Assembly: GCA_029975475.1 (NCBI GenBank)
Contig: JARKPB010000010.1
Location: forward strand, 124,001-188,000
Reading direction: 5' to 3'
Length of the DNA stretch: 64,000 nucleotides
Source of the DNA: Anaerolineaceae bacterium
GTDB lineage: Bacteria; Chloroflexota; Anaerolineae; Anaerolineales; Anaerolineaceae
Positions 57,836 to 64,000 of the stretch are shown piece by piece. Each line of letters starts with the position of its first letter. Position 1 is the first letter of the stretch. The position numbers were made by a program, and so were the translations under genes. The notes below the pieces were generated by a model. It was not told where the DNA came from. It saw nothing but the letters and a program-made list of their open reading frames with translations, and searched no databases.

Positions 57836-57850
57836 TATTAGTTAACGCTT
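57829..57850. promoter_or_regulatory. Inverted repeat AAGCGT-N10-ACGCTT
   Basis: Two perfect 6-bp arms overlap the -10 part of the ECF-type promoter and could be an operator for the envelope operon. Confidence 0.35.
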
Positions 57851-57898
57851 GCGCGCGATTTTTCCCTGCACGCGATTCTAAAATTGGGAGGTATCACC

Positions 57899-58423
57899 AT
57901 GGATTCATCTAAACGTTCCAGCATGGCTTTTGGCATTCTGCTGGTGCTGGCGGGGGGTCTTTTTCTGGCCGCACAGCTTTACGAACCCTTTGGAAAGTGG
58001 GTTGAAGCCAACCTTGCCTGGCCCTTCATTATCATTGGCGCCGGGGCTGCCATGTTTTTACTCGGGCTGGTTTTCCGCCAGCCAGACCTGCTGGTATCGG
58101 CCTGCGTGGTCGGCGGTATCGGCGGGCTGCTCTACTGGCAAAACAGCACCGGAAACTGGGCATCCTGGGCGTACGCCTGGGCGCTGATCCCCGGGTTTGC
58201 CGGCATCGGCAATCTGCTTTCCAGCCCGCTGCGCGCTTCGCCGGGCAAGGCGATCAACGAAGGGATCGACTCCATTGTCGCCAGCGCGGTGCTCTTCACC
58301 ATCTTCAGTTCCTTCCTTGGCGGGCGCAATATCCTCGGTGTTTACTGGCCGCTGGTGCTGGTCGGCGCGGGTCTGCTGCTCATCCTGCGGTCGCTGGTCT
58401 TCAAACGGCCCGGCGCCAACTAA
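57899..58423 (+). CDS. LiaF-like/DUF5668-type membrane protein (1)
   Basis: A 174-aa membrane protein with about six hydrophobic segments. The first helix pair (AFGILLVLAGGLFLAAQLYE, then ANLAWPFIIIGAGAAMFLLG) follows the LiaI/LiaF-type pattern 'GxxLxxxGxxxL...WPxxxIxxG'. GGGAGGT precedes the start at 57899; the frame also has an ATG 15 nt upstream. First gene of a five-gene operon. Confidence 0.72.
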   Translation: MDSSKRSSMAFGILLVLAGGLFLAAQLYEPFGKWVEANLAWPFIIIGAGAAMFLLGLVFRQPDLLVSACVVGGIGGLLYWQNSTGNWASWAYAWALIPGFAGIGNLLSSPLRASPGKAINEGIDSIVASAVLFTIFSSFLGGRNILGVYWPLVLVGAGLLLILRSLVFKRPGAN

Positions 58424-58444
58424 CCAGAACAGAGGAATATAAAC

Positions 58445-59245
58445 ATGAAACGAAGTGGAATTTTCTGGGGAACGGTGGTGATTCTGGCCGGCGTGATCTT
58501 GCTGGCGTTCAACCTGAACATCATCCAGTTTAATGTCTGGAAGGTGCTGTTCCCGGCATTTATCATCCTTTTGGGTCTGTGGTTTCTGCTCGGTCCCACA
58601 CTGTTTAAGTCTGAAACCACCACTCAGGAACTCTCGCTGCTCCTGCAAGGCGCGCGGGAAGCCCAGATCACCCTGGCTCACGGCGCGGGCCGCCTGGATA
58701 TCACCGGCCCGGCTGCTGCGGGGCAGCTGCTGACGGGCACGTTTGTTGGCGGTGTGCGCCATTTCCTCGAGACGCTGCCTGAGGGCGGGGTCAAAGTCAA
58801 AATTGAAGCGCCTTCGGATGTGCTTATGGCTTTCCCCTGGGGAATTTCCCAGCACGGTCTGACCTGGGCGGTCCGATTAAGCGAGGAAATCCCGCTGCGG
58901 CTGAAGGTGGCCAGCGGAGCAAGCGAAACGAGCCTGAATCTGCGCGACCTGCGCATCAGCGATTTGAGGATTGAAACTGGCGCGAGCAGCACACTGGTTA
59001 CCCTGCCAGCCAATGCCGGTTTCACCAGCGTCCGGGTGGAGGCCGGCGCGGCTTCGGTCAACATTGTCGTTCCGCAGGAAGTGGCTGCGCGGATTATTTA
59101 CAAAAGCGGTCTTTCGAGCCTCAAAGTCGATCCAACCCGCTTCAACCGCATCGGTGATTTCTATGAATCACCCGATTACGCCACCGCCGCTAACCGGGCT
59201 GAACTCTACCTGGAATCCGGCCTGGGCTCCTTTGAAATTCGTTGA
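58445..59245 (+). CDS. LiaF-like envelope-stress protein (2)
   Basis: A 266-aa protein: two transmembrane segments (about 6-24 and 32-50), then a beta-helical extracytoplasmic domain of the DUF2154/DUF4097 type with LRDLRISDLRIETGASSTLV and SVRVEAGAASVNIVVP, where repeated 'GA(S/G)' turns are seen. LiaF proteins inhibit or sense envelope stress through LiaRS-like systems. No kinase or regulator is adjacent here. Confidence 0.75.
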   Translation: MKRSGIFWGTVVILAGVILLAFNLNIIQFNVWKVLFPAFIILLGLWFLLGPTLFKSETTTQELSLLLQGAREAQITLAHGAGRLDITGPAAAGQLLTGTFVGGVRHFLETLPEGGVKVKIEAPSDVLMAFPWGISQHGLTWAVRLSEEIPLRLKVASGASETSLNLRDLRISDLRIETGASSTLVTLPANAGFTSVRVEAGAASVNIVVPQEVAARIIYKSGLSSLKVDPTRFNRIGDFYESPDYATAANRAELYLESGLGSFEIR

Positions 59246-59271
59246 ATCATTACCGGGAGGGTAAGGTACAA

Positions 59272-59916
59272 ATGGAAAATCGAAATCGCAATCTCTTCAT
59301 CGGTGCTTTAATGATCGTAGCAGGCATACTCTTTGCCCTGCAGACTATCTTTAATATTGATCTGAGCAGCACCATCATCGCCACCCTGTTTGTGCTGGGC
59401 GGCGCGGCCTTCCTGTGGGTGCTCGCCACCCGACCGCAGACCAACTGGTGGGCGGCCATCCCCGGGATGACCCTGATCGGCCTGGGCGCGCTGATCGGCC
59501 TGCCGGCTTTGATCGGCGAAGCCGTGATCAGCCAATGGGGCGGGACTCTTTTTCTCGGCATGATCAGCCTGAGTTTCGTGATGATCTATTTTCTGCGGCG
59601 CGAGTTCTGGTGGGCTGTCATCCCCGCCGGAACCCTCTTAACGCTCGCGCTGGTTGCCGGTCTGTCAGACAGCAGCAGCACGGGATTTGACACTGGCGCG
59701 CTCTTTTTCGTCGGTCTTGGACTGACCTTCGGCATCCTCGGGCTGCTGCCCGAAGGGCGCAAGATGCGCTGGCCGTGGATTCCAGCCACGATCCTGCTGA
59801 TCATGGGCGGACTGGTGGCCCTCGGGTCTGAAACCTACCTTAAGTTCCTTTTCCCCGCGGCCTTGATTTTGGCGGGCGTCTTCTTCTTATTCCGCTCATT
59901 TCAGACCAAACCATAA
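59272..59916 (+). CDS. Polytopic membrane protein of the LiaF/PspC operon (3)
   Basis: A 214-aa protein with about seven hydrophobic segments (LFIGALMIVAGILFALQ, then IIATLFVLGGAAFLWVL and others). No catalytic motif. The ATG at 59272 is chosen because GGGAGGG lies upstream; the frame is open 30 nt earlier. Confidence 0.7.
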   Translation: MENRNRNLFIGALMIVAGILFALQTIFNIDLSSTIIATLFVLGGAAFLWVLATRPQTNWWAAIPGMTLIGLGALIGLPALIGEAVISQWGGTLFLGMISLSFVMIYFLRREFWWAVIPAGTLLTLALVAGLSDSSSTGFDTGALFFVGLGLTFGILGLLPEGRKMRWPWIPATILLIMGGLVALGSETYLKFLFPAALILAGVFFLFRSFQTKP

Positions 59917-59931
59917 CCTGGAGAAACCCTT

Positions 59932-60384
59932 ATGACAACACGATTAATGCGCAGCAGAAGCGATTCTATGCTTGGCGGCGTTTGCGGCGGCCTGGGAAAA
60001 TATCTAAATATTGATTCGACCCTGGTGCGCCTGTTCTTCCTGATCTTTACCCTGGCCGGCGGCGCGGGCGTCCTGATCTATCTCATCCTCTGGATTATCC
60101 TGCCGCGCGACGACATGGATTTCATCGCCGGGATGCCCAACACTGGCCAGGAATTCAAAGAGCGCGCCGGACAGATACGGGATGAATTTAACGAAGCCAT
60201 TCGCAAACCGAATGCCAGCGCCCCAAAACTGATTGGCATCGCCCTGATTGTTACCGGCGGCTTTCTCTTTTTGCGCCAGCTGAATATCCCCTGGCTGAAC
60301 TGGCTGCACGGAGACATCATCTGGCCGATCCTGCTGGTGCTGGGCGGCGCTGCCCTGCTCATTCGCGCAGTACGAGGAGAGTAA
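59932..60384 (+). CDS. PspC domain protein (4)
   Basis: A 150-aa protein whose first 60 residues are a clear PspC domain: RSRSDSMLGGVCGGLGKYLN, then STLVRLFFLIFTLAGGAGVL and YLILWIILPRD. A second hydrophobic part (about 98-148) repeats the LiaF-type pattern. PspC-type proteins take part in envelope-stress responses. Confidence 0.88.
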   Translation: MTTRLMRSRSDSMLGGVCGGLGKYLNIDSTLVRLFFLIFTLAGGAGVLIYLILWIILPRDDMDFIAGMPNTGQEFKERAGQIRDEFNEAIRKPNASAPKLIGIALIVTGGFLFLRQLNIPWLNWLHGDIIWPILLVLGGAALLIRAVRGE

Positions 60385-60387
60385 ACC

Positions 60388-61458
60388 ATGAGTGAATTGA
60401 AACCGCAACACGAGCATCGGCGGGGTTTTTTCTTCCCCCTCCTGCTGATCGCGATCGGCATTGTGCTGTTCCTGACCAACACCGGCGCGGTTGAAGGTTC
60501 TGCCTGGGAATTGTTCAGCACCTACTGGCCGGTCCTGATCATCCTGATGGGGCTGGACGGGTTTATCAAACAGGAAGGCTGGGTATGGCCAACCTTCTTG
60601 CTGGGCCTTGGCACGGTATTGCTGCTTGGCAATCTCGAACTGCTGCCGCTTTCCGCGGGGCAAATGCTGATGCGCTTCTGGCCGGTACTGCTGGTCGCCC
60701 TCGGCCTGGACATCGCCTTTGGACGGCGCGGTTCTACCGGCAGCGTGATCGCCCGCTATTTCCTGGGGCTGCTGCTGATCGCGGCGATCCTTTTCCTGGC
60801 ATTTTTCGCGGTTGATCAAAATCTGGTCACGGAAACGCTTGCTCAAAAACTGGATACCGCCGCCCAGCGGCTCGAACTGGTGATTGAACAACCTGTCGGA
60901 CGCCAGCTTGTTACCGCCGGTCAGCCCGGAATGGCGGAGCTGTACACCGCCAGCATCCGCCGGCTGGAAAACGAAGCCGTCCAAAGCAGCAGCCAGGTGA
61001 GCGGCAGCGACATGAGCGCGCGGGTCGCCGCGAAGCAGCCGGTGGTTGGAACCTGGAGGACCACCAACAACACGCAGCGCTGGGAGTTCAGCGTTAACCC
61101 GGATTTTCCGCTTGTGCTCAACGCGAAACTGGGAGTGGGTGATCAGGATATCAATTTAACCGCAGCCCAGCCCGAGCGCATCAAGATCGAGACGGCCGTG
61201 GGCCGCTTGATTGTGCGCCTTCCGAATCGGCCGCTGGAAGGTGAACTCAACCTGGCGATCGGTGAGATGACGGTTTATGTTCCCAAAGGCGCGGCCGTGC
61301 GCATCGAGCGCGAGGGCGGCATCAGCGCGACCAGCCTGCCCGCGGACTGGAACAACCAGGACGGGATCATCACCTCGCCCGCCGCCGGCAGCAACCCGAC
61401 CATCAACCTGAAAATTTCTCAGGCGATTGGCGCTGTCCAGATTCGAGTGATGCCCTGA
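60388..61458 (+). CDS. LiaF-like envelope protein (5)
   Basis: A 356-aa protein: about five transmembrane segments (about 13-32, 40-57, 63-80, 90-106, 118-140) then an extracytoplasmic beta-helical domain (about 210-356) with the LiaF C-terminal pattern VGDQDINLTAAQPERIKIET and IGEMTVYVPKGAAVRIE. Starts 3 bp after PspC. A strong terminator closes the operon. Confidence 0.78.
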   Translation: MSELKPQHEHRRGFFFPLLLIAIGIVLFLTNTGAVEGSAWELFSTYWPVLIILMGLDGFIKQEGWVWPTFLLGLGTVLLLGNLELLPLSAGQMLMRFWPVLLVALGLDIAFGRRGSTGSVIARYFLGLLLIAAILFLAFFAVDQNLVTETLAQKLDTAAQRLELVIEQPVGRQLVTAGQPGMAELYTASIRRLENEAVQSSSQVSGSDMSARVAAKQPVVGTWRTTNNTQRWEFSVNPDFPLVLNAKLGVGDQDINLTAAQPERIKIETAVGRLIVRLPNRPLEGELNLAIGEMTVYVPKGAAVRIEREGGISATSLPADWNNQDGIITSPAAGSNPTINLKISQAIGAVQIRVMP

Positions 61459-61468
61459 TTTTTCAGGC

Positions 61469-61509
61469 GAAAAAAAAAACCGGAGCAACTGCGCTCCGGT
61501 TTTTTTTTG
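61469..61509. terminator. Bidirectional Rho-independent terminator
   Basis: ACCGGAGC (61479-61486) and GCTCCGGT (61493-61500) pair, with a long A-run before and a T-run after, so it serves both the LiaF/PspC operon and the convergent MFS gene. Confidence 0.92.
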
Positions 61510-61635
61510 AAAAAAGCGCCCCCATCCGGTTGAGGGGGGCAACCGAACAGGGGCATCCTTAATGTAACATTTTCTGTTGATTTATGCAAGCGCAAGGGAC
61601 AGCCAGATGGATCATCCGGCACTGCCCGCAGACGC

Positions 61636-62949
61636 TCAGGCGCCGCTTGCGGCCTGCTGGCGCATTTTCTCTTCATGGGCGCGGTCTTTCACCTTGAACA
61701 TGGCCAGCAGCGCCAGGAATAGGAAAAACGCGCCAAACAGGAAGAGCACCCGGTAGGAGTAACCGATGTTCTCCACCAGCAGCCCGCCCAGGGTGGGGCC
61801 AAGCACCGCCGCGGTCTGTGAGGCAAAGTAGTACAGCCCGGTGAACGCGCCAATGCGCTGTTCGCCGCCGTGGTCATAAACCAGCGGAAGGCTGTTGACG
61901 TTCACCCAGGCCCAGAAGAAACCCACCAGCACCAGGGCGATGATCAGGGTCACGACTGTGCTGACCAGCAGGTTGCTGAGCAGGAAGACCGGGATCAAGC
62001 CCAGCAGGCCGTAGATGATCGTCTTGCGGCGGCCAAATTTCCCGGCCAGGAAACCGGAAGGAATGGCGAAGGCGATAAAGGACAGATTGGCGATTGATGC
62101 CACAATCGAAGCCGTACCAGGTTTTATCCCCAGTTCAAAAACAGCGAATGAGGACAGGCCAGTTTCCACAGCGTTAAACCCGGTGAACCAGCAAAAGATC
62201 GCCAGCAGAATAAACAAACCGGAGCGGTCTTTATTGGAGAATATCTCTTTTAGATTGGGAATCAGTCCCTTCACGCTTTCATTTGGGTCAGCGGTAGACT
62301 GCTGCTCTTTATGTTCTTTGACAAAAAGGATCACCACCACCATCGCCACGGCCAGGGCGATTGCGCCGGCGAAGAATGGGCCGCTGCGGCCAAAGGCGTT
62401 GAAAATCGCCCCGCCGCCCACATAAGCCAGCACACCGCCAACCCCGCCCATCAGGTTGATCACCCCGTTGGCTTTACTGCGTTCTTCCGGCTTGAACAGG
62501 TCGCCCAGCCAGGCGATCACCGGCGAACGGAACAGAGCCATACCAAAATTGGTGATCAGGATAAAGACAGCCACAGCCAGGACCGACTGCGCCAGGGGAA
62601 TGGAGATGAAGCCCACCAAGGCAATCGGCAGCCCCAGCAGAATCCACCCCTTGCGGCGGCCGAAGCGGTTCCAGGTGCGGTCGCTGCGCGCGCCCACCCA
62701 GGGTTGAACAAAAATATTAATAATGTTATCCCAGGTCATGATAAACATCGCCAGGGAAGGAGCCAGAGCAAAACCAGCCAGCTTGGGCAGTTCCTTCCCC
62801 TCCGCCAGCAGGCGCTGAGTAAATTCAGGGTTCCCGGCCTGCAGGATCAACGGAACCCACTGGTTGAAAATTGGCCAGAGGATGCTGATGCCCAGAAAGC
62901 CAAAACCGATCAGAAAGGTGCGGCCCCAGGGAAATGCTTTTTTCTCCAT
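61636..62949 (-). CDS. MFS sugar transporter of the GPH/SLC45-like type
   Basis: A 437-aa twelve-helix major facilitator. The N-terminal part (FNQWVPLIL, FVQPWVGARSDRTWNRFGRR KGW) carries the loop 2-3 motif in the form seen in GPH and SLC45-like carriers (QPxxGxxSDRxxxRxGRR), and the second half repeats it as LAGKFGRRKT. Substrate is probably a sugar or glycoside; ions cannot be told. AGGAG precedes the ATG, and TATAAT lies about 40 nt upstream. Confidence 0.85.
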   Translation of the reverse strand: MEKKAFPWGRTFLIGFGFLGISILWPIFNQWVPLILQAGNPEFTQRLLAEGKELPKLAGFALAPSLAMFIMTWDNIINIFVQPWVGARSDRTWNRFGRRKGWILLGLPIALVGFISIPLAQSVLAVAVFILITNFGMALFRSPVIAWLGDLFKPEERSKANGVINLMGGVGGVLAYVGGGAIFNAFGRSGPFFAGAIALAVAMVVVILFVKEHKEQQSTADPNESVKGLIPNLKEIFSNKDRSGLFILLAIFCWFTGFNAVETGLSSFAVFELGIKPGTASIVASIANLSFIAFAIPSGFLAGKFGRRKTIIYGLLGLIPVFLLSNLLVSTVVTLIIALVLVGFFWAWVNVNSLPLVYDHGGEQRIGAFTGLYYFASQTAAVLGPTLGGLLVENIGYSYRVLFLFGAFFLFLALLAMFKVKDRAHEEKMRQQAASGA

Positions 62950-62988
62950 TTGTATTCTCCTATGAATGATTCTCGCGGGTCAGGGTTA

Positions 62989-62994
62989 ATTATA
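62989..62994 (-). promoter_or_regulatory. -10 box (TATAAT) of the MFS gene
   Basis: A perfect TATAAT on the minus strand lies 39 nt before the ATG, with no clear -35 at the standard spacing. Confidence 0.45.
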
Positions 62995-63044
62995 GCCAGG
63001 AAGCAGAAGCAGACCTTCAACCGCAGGGATTCACTTTCTTTTTC

Positions 63045-63070
63045 GGGAACTTTTTTCGCCGGTCATCGTC
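63045..63070 (+). promoter_or_regulatory. ECF-type promoter (GGGAAC-N16-CGTC) of the SIMPL gene
   Basis: GGGAAC, a 16-bp spacer starting TTTTTT, and CGTC make a classical ECF promoter. AACTTTTTT and the spacing match the DUF5666 promoter at 15335-15360. Confidence 0.7.
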
Positions 63071-63106
63071 TACTGCAATAGTTCAACAAAAAAGAGGAGC
63101 GACCCT

Positions 63107-63826
63107 ATGAACAAGAAACATCTTTTAACCCTGGTGATCGGCTTTGTGCTGGTCTCGCTTTTAAGCGCCTGCGCTGGTCAGGTGGCAGCCGTTCCCGGGC
63201 AGCAGCCTAACGTGCGCACCATCTCGGTCAGCGGTTATGGCGAAGTGCATATTGTGCCGGATATCGCCTACATCAATATTGGTGTTCAGACCCGCTCTGA
63301 AACCGTCAAAGATGCCATCAGCATTAACAACGCTCAGGCGAGAGCCATCGCGGACGCGCTGGCAAAACTCGGTGTGGAAGCCAAAGACATCCAGACCTCG
63401 AGTTTTAACGTGTACCCGATGCAGGAATACGGGCCGAACGGTGAAGTGCTGCGCACCGTGTATGTGGTCGATAATATCGTCTACGTGACCGTGCGCGATC
63501 TGCAAAAACTGGGCGAAATCCTTGATCAGGTGGTGCAAAACGGCGCCAATACCATCAACGGCATCTCTTTCGATGTACTGAACAAGGAAGAGGCTCAGTC
63601 CAAAGCCCGCGATCTGGCAATCGCTGACGCGCGCAAGCAGGCAGAAGAAATCGCCGCCGCCGCTGGCGTCAAACTTGGCAACATCACCAACATCAGCGTC
63701 TACGGGAATTACAACCCGGTCCCGACCTACGATGGCAAAGGCGGCAACTTCGCGGCATCCGTGCCCGTTTCCGCCGGCCAGCTGGTCTTGAGCATGACCG
63801 CTTCGATCACTTACGAGATCAAGTAA
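63107..63826 (+). CDS. SIMPL-domain (DUF541) lipoprotein
   Basis: A 239-aa exported protein: signal peptide with lipobox Cys22 (LLSAC) and a SIMPL/DUF541 domain (about 36-239) with TISVSGYGEVHIVPDIAYIN, VKDAISINNAQARAIADALA and the later AEEIAAAAGVKLGNITNIS. Family members are oligomeric outer or surface proteins of unclear role, sometimes stress-linked. An ECF-type promoter precedes it. GAGGAG lies before the ATG. Confidence 0.9.
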   Translation: MNKKHLLTLVIGFVLVSLLSACAGQVAAVPGQQPNVRTISVSGYGEVHIVPDIAYINIGVQTRSETVKDAISINNAQARAIADALAKLGVEAKDIQTSSFNVYPMQEYGPNGEVLRTVYVVDNIVYVTVRDLQKLGEILDQVVQNGANTINGISFDVLNKEEAQSKARDLAIADARKQAEEIAAAAGVKLGNITNISVYGNYNPVPTYDGKGGNFAASVPVSAGQLVLSMTASITYEIK

Positions 63827-63869
63827 CGGTTCCCCTCTGCCGTACGTCCCTGGTGAATCGGCAGAACGC

Positions 63870-63902
63870 AAGCGCCCGGAATACCTCCGGGCGCTTTTTT
63901 TA
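63870..63902 (+). terminator. Rho-independent terminator of the SIMPL gene
   Basis: An 11-bp stem (AAGCGCCCGGA / TCCGGGCGCTT) with an ATACC loop and a T7 tract. Confidence 0.92.
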
Positions 63903-63916
63903 CGCTTCTTTTCGGG

Positions 63917-64000
63917 TTAATACGGGATCACGCTGATCTGCGAGAGTTTATTCAGGCGGTGGGTGGCTTTAATCCGCCGGACCGTACCGGTCAGGCCGCG
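63917..64000 (-). CDS. C-terminal end of an unidentified protein (runs off the window edge)
   Basis: The last 27 codons of a leftward frame ending in TAA are visible: RGLTGTVRRIKATHRLNKLS followed by QISVIPY. The frame is open to the edge and lies directly beyond a terminator, as expected for a convergent gene. I do not recognise the family. Confidence 0.55.
   Translation of the reverse strand, partial: RGLTGTVRRIKATHRLNKLSQISVIPY

Overview
The window looks like a chromosomal segment of a Chloroflexota bacterium, most likely Anaerolineae. The basis is moderately high GC, an envelope gene set without LPS or outer-membrane genes, many secreted Thr/Pro-rich ('TPT') proteins, a GatCAB amidotransferase together with an archaeal-type AspRS, and a heliorhodopsin. 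This assignment is inference from gene content. I found no rRNA, tRNA, CRISPR array, transposon or phage gene.

Layout. 1-8281: edge of a secreted protein, then rightward housekeeping genes (miaB, M23 peptidase, SDR-like, AAC(3)-like, thrC, a GAF-PAS histidine kinase, an MBL-fold protein, nth). 8257-12219: leftward GNAT-Nudix-dppA and DUF212-xseB-xseA groups. 12336-15301: HIT protein, then an ECF sigma factor, its overlapping DUF5667 partner and a secreted DUF5666 protein. 15372-20375: GNAT, then gatC-gatA-[CAP protein]-gatB, and a Thr/Pro-repeat membrane protein. 20620-24100: double-fasciclin lipoprotein, SWIM protein, RimI-like GNAT, stomatin/NfeD pair. 24325-31598: trans-sulfuration enzyme, DUF4126, heliorhodopsin, methyltransferase, DUF3597 protein, RRM RNA-binding protein, esterase, DUF454. 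33017-41482: a compact eight-gene operon of unknown function (DUF6754, a zinc-ribbon protein with repeated Trp-Leu motifs, a MutL/GlmL-like ASKHA protein, a barrel-sandwich protein, an LPNTG-tailed protein). 41555-46508: phosphohexomutase, DUF389-SH3, HAD, BMP-like lipoprotein, sugar transferase. 46610-48287: a UGA-containing SelW-like selenoprotein gene that ordinary ORF calling misses, overlapping trpS and dtd. 48288-55177: a leftward run (AAC(3)-like, PyrD/PyrK-like pair, mutM, prs, GNAT, AspRS). 55318-57262: cysK-cysE behind a consensus promoter and a Cys-codon leader peptide. 57304-61458: YbaK, then a five-gene LiaF/PspC-like envelope operon. 61636-64000: MFS transporter, SIMPL lipoprotein, and the edge of another gene.

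How parts may work together. Four promoter-like sequences share the spacing AAC-N16-CG(T/A)(A/C). They precede the DUF5666 gene, the DUF4126 gene, the LiaF/PspC operon and the SIMPL gene, and suggest a local envelope-stress regulon of the ECF sigma factor encoded here. Several genes have a TATAAT-like box 6-7 nt before the ATG and no Shine-Dalgarno sequence, which suggests leaderless mRNAs. The SelW gene implies that the genome decodes selenocysteine. AspRS plus GatCAB implies tRNA-dependent amide aminoacyl-tRNA synthesis.
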